Source: JAGWAJ01 sp965215155
GTDB taxonomy: Bacteria; Acidobacteriota; Vicinamibacteria; Vicinamibacterales; UBA8438
Length of the DNA stretch: 64,000 nucleotides
Direction of reading: 5' to 3'
Assembly (NCBI GenBank): GCA_965215155.1
Contig: CBDCCY010000001.1
Coordinates: 1,116,001 to 1,180,000, forward strand
The notes beneath the pieces are model-generated. The model did not search any database and had not been told where the DNA came from. It saw nothing but the letters and a program-made list of their open reading frames with translations. Numbering within the stretch: the first letter of the stretch is position 1; each line of letters starts with the position of its first letter. A program made the position numbers and the translations under genes. Shown piece after piece: positions 62,040 to 64,000 of the stretch.

Positions 62040-63575
62040 TCTCTACCGCCTGACGGCCGCCCGCCGCCGCACCGCAATGGCCAAGCCCTTGAGGGAATCG
62101 CCAAGCGTCTCCGGGGCTGCGGATGTCCCGCGCCCAGCCGAGCAGGGTAGCCCACTTGGCGGGCAGGGCCGCTCCCTCGCCGCCCTGAGCGGAACGAAGG
62201 GTCTCCCCGCCACAGCCGGGTTTCTGCGCTCCGCTCGGAATGACGGGTTCGGCGCTCTGGAGCTTCAACGCCGCGGCGGGTATCGTCCGCGCCTCGCCGA
62301 AGTCGGCCGGGCCGCCCCCCGCGCGGCGCGCCCGATGCAGCGCCCACGTCCGGGTGATGGACACCGCGCTCCCGTCGGGGAGAATCGATGCGGCGGTGAC
62401 CGCGCTTCCCAGCGCAGCGCGCAGCCGATGCTCCAAGCCCCTGGCGGAAGCGCGACGTGGAACGGCGACACGGGAAACTCGTCGAGGGCGCCGCCGCTGG
62501 GAGCGACGCGCACGCGCGGGTCGGCGCCGAACTCGCCCCGGAATCGCGCCTCTCGCCCATGGCCGCCGCCCGCGGGCGTTTCTATTCTCACCACCAGGTC
62601 GCCCGCGCGGTCGGCCAGGATATTGGCGATGGTCTTGATGACCGCTTCGGCCGGACCGCGGCCCGCGTTGATGGTCACCACGTACTGGGGCACATCGAAG
62701 ACGAGACCGGGCCGTCGGGCGCGGAAACCGTCGTGGGCGATGAGATTCGCCGCCTTCGCGCGCTGGAGCCGATGACTACGGTTCTTGGCCTCTCTATCTT
62801 CCTTCCACCGGCCCTGGTGCCAGGCGAAGGCGTTCCGCACCGGTGCCAGGAGGCAGCCGCGGGTATAAGCGCGGTAGCCGAACTCGGTGTCTTCCATTCC
62901 CCAGCGCGTGAACGATTCCTCGAACCCGCCCGTCGACTCGTAGAAGCCCCTTCCGACCCCGAGGTTGCCGCTCTCCACTATCCTGAACAGATCGTCGGCT
63001 CTCGACGTGAGATCGTCGGTTCTGGCCATGTGACTCTCGGTCCAGTGCGGGTCGCTACGCCGGTCCGAAAACAGATCCCTCAATGTTCCCATGCGGCGGC
63101 GAATTGTCTCCTCGTCGACGTCGTCAACCGATACGTGGGCGTAGGACCCGATGGTCAGGGCGTCGGAGACGGCGTGGTGCCAGCGGGCGTGCGCCGCCAG
63201 CCAGCCCGCCTCGGCGAGCATGTCGCTGTCGAGAAAGATCAGGATCTCGCCGGAGGCCGCCCGGGCGCCGGTGTTGCGCGCCCTGGCCGCCCCGAACCCG
63301 AGGCACTCCTGGCGCACGACCTTGACGTCCAATGGTGTTGAACGGGGCCGAGACAGCGGCGGCTCCGACCCGTCGTCGGCAAGGACCACCTCGAACAGGT
63401 CGCTCGGGTAGGTTTGGCCTTCGAGTGCCGCCAGCGTCCTCGCCAGCGTCTCGGCGGGCGTCTGATAGCAGGGGATGATGACGCTGACCGGCATGACAGG
63501 CGTGAACGTCTCCAGCGGCTCTACTGCCACCTGCCGCCAGTCGTTGTATCGGACTGATGTCGGCTTGGGGCTCAC
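62040..63575 (-). pseudogene. Family 2 glycosyltransferase with GT7C-like C-terminus (copy 2), frameshifted
   Basis: ATG 63575: MSPKPTSVRYNDWRQVAVEP, MPVSVIIPCYQTPAETLART, VVLADDGSEPPLSRP, ILIFLDSDMLAEAGWLAAHA, SFTRWGMEDTEFGYRAYTRG and NAFAWHQGRWKEDREAKNRS. The frame slips at about 62435 (a G4 run after VALPPG) into LEHRLRAALGSAVTAASILP. It slips again near 62098 (CCC), after which LKGLAIAVRRRAAVRR and a TAG end the gene 6 bp before copy 1. Both slips sit in short homopolymers. Copy 1 and copy 2 are a tandem duplication. Confidence 0.78.
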
Positions 63576-63784
63576 CCGGCGTCCTCCGCACCAGGCGCAA
63601 CCGACGATGTCCCGGCCATATGACGCAACTGGCCACTGCCATTCCCGATGATGGGCGATTCCAAGAATCGTTCCATGCCCATTGTCAGCAAGCGCCTTCG
63701 ATCCCCCATCTCGCGTGCCCTGCCGCCGTGCTCGTCGCGGCCAGCAGCCGACTCGCTCGTTGCGGTGGCGCAGTACGTGCTCAA
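63572..63784 (-). CDS. Partial frame, possibly the C-terminus of an O-antigen-ligase-like protein
   Basis: REMGDRRRLLTMGMERFLES and PIIGNGSGQLRHMAGTSSVA, ending just inside the start of the glycosyltransferase (ATGA overlap). The 'R-LL-MGMERFLESPIIGNG' segment resembles the Wzy_C 'R---W--A---F---P--G-G' region. The upstream part (to 64000) is in other frames and passes a C12 run, so a frameshifted longer gene is possible. Weak assignment. Confidence 0.35.
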   Translation of the reverse strand: MSTYCATATSESAAGRDEHGGRAREMGDRRRLLTMGMERFLESPIIGNGSGQLRHMAGTSSVAPGAEDAG

Positions 63785-63868
63785 CGAATTCGCCCGTACG
63801 TCAACGATACTACCCGTTCTCCATTTCCGCCGGCGCTCCCGCCTGGCATCGAATCACCGTCGGATTGT

Positions 63869-63880
63869 CCCCCCCCCCCC
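63869..63880. repeat. Homopolymer of 12 C
   Basis: Twelve consecutive C (G on the minus strand). It is the longest single-base run I found in the window, upstream of the glycosyltransferase genes. Confidence 0.9.
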
Positions 63881-64000
63881 ATCCATGTCAGGATACTCTG
63901 GCAACAGGAAGATGTCGAACGAGCCGTTCTCGACGCCCGCCGCCCCGACCCTCGACATGGACGACGAGCGCCGGGCAGGAGCCGTGCGGGGTGCGGGCCT

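Overview
The window is GC-rich, densely coding bacterial DNA. Several features suggest an Acidobacteriota lineage (possibly Vicinamibacteria), although no rRNA or marker gene is present and this stays an inference. These are two PQQ-type dehydrogenases, a DUF305/LVIVD secreted protein, a spondin-domain protein, a winged-helix regulator fused to membrane segments, and an RND exporter. No tRNA, rRNA or CRISPR array was seen.

Host backbone. Left to right: the 3' end of an RNase D gene, asd, a HEPN/MNT pair, and an operon of the DUF305-LVIVD gene, PQQ dehydrogenase 1 (PQQ1) and a small membrane protein. Converging on it from the right, on the minus strand: a truncated outer-membrane protein, a winged-helix regulator, an RND exporter, PQQ dehydrogenase 2 (PQQ2) and a spondin-domain protein.

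Main discovery. Both PQQ dehydrogenase genes are split by related integrase elements. Element A (about 5700-23873) and element B (24626-29811) sit in PQQ1. Element C (33046-39113) sits in PQQ2 at the same codon as B sits in PQQ1. Each has a DUF4102-type tyrosine recombinase at one end, facing inward. Each is bounded by a short direct repeat that is coding sequence of the target gene, and each has an 18-bp arm motif exactly 9 nt inside the distal repeat. Cutting at one repeat copy rebuilds exact open frames of 600 aa (PQQ1) and 584 aa (PQQ2). All three share a row of hairpins behind the integrase.

Cargo. Element A carries an eight-gene overlapping glycan/phospho-sugar operon, an IS1182-like transposase gene split by a group II intron, an IS110 relic and IS66 relics. 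Element B carries a zinc-ribbon / NERD-helicase / methyltransferase-like module, a candidate defence island. Element C carries a nuclease-like protein, an exported protein and a complete IS630 element.

Right third. From about 45430 there is a mobilisable-plasmid-like module: HTH protein, mob genes, an RSF1010-like oriT, a large relaxase and small zinc-ribbon and coiled-coil genes. Next come a Tn3-family relic, an O-antigen-ligase-like gene, a complete 3.85-kb Tn3-family transposon nested in an IS66 gene, a truncated sulfotransferase, an epimerase and two tandem glycosyltransferases. This reads as a surface-polysaccharide region broken up by transposition.

Caution. At least six genes carry one-base frameshifts, nearly all at homopolymers. 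Some apparent pseudogenes may therefore be assembly errors.
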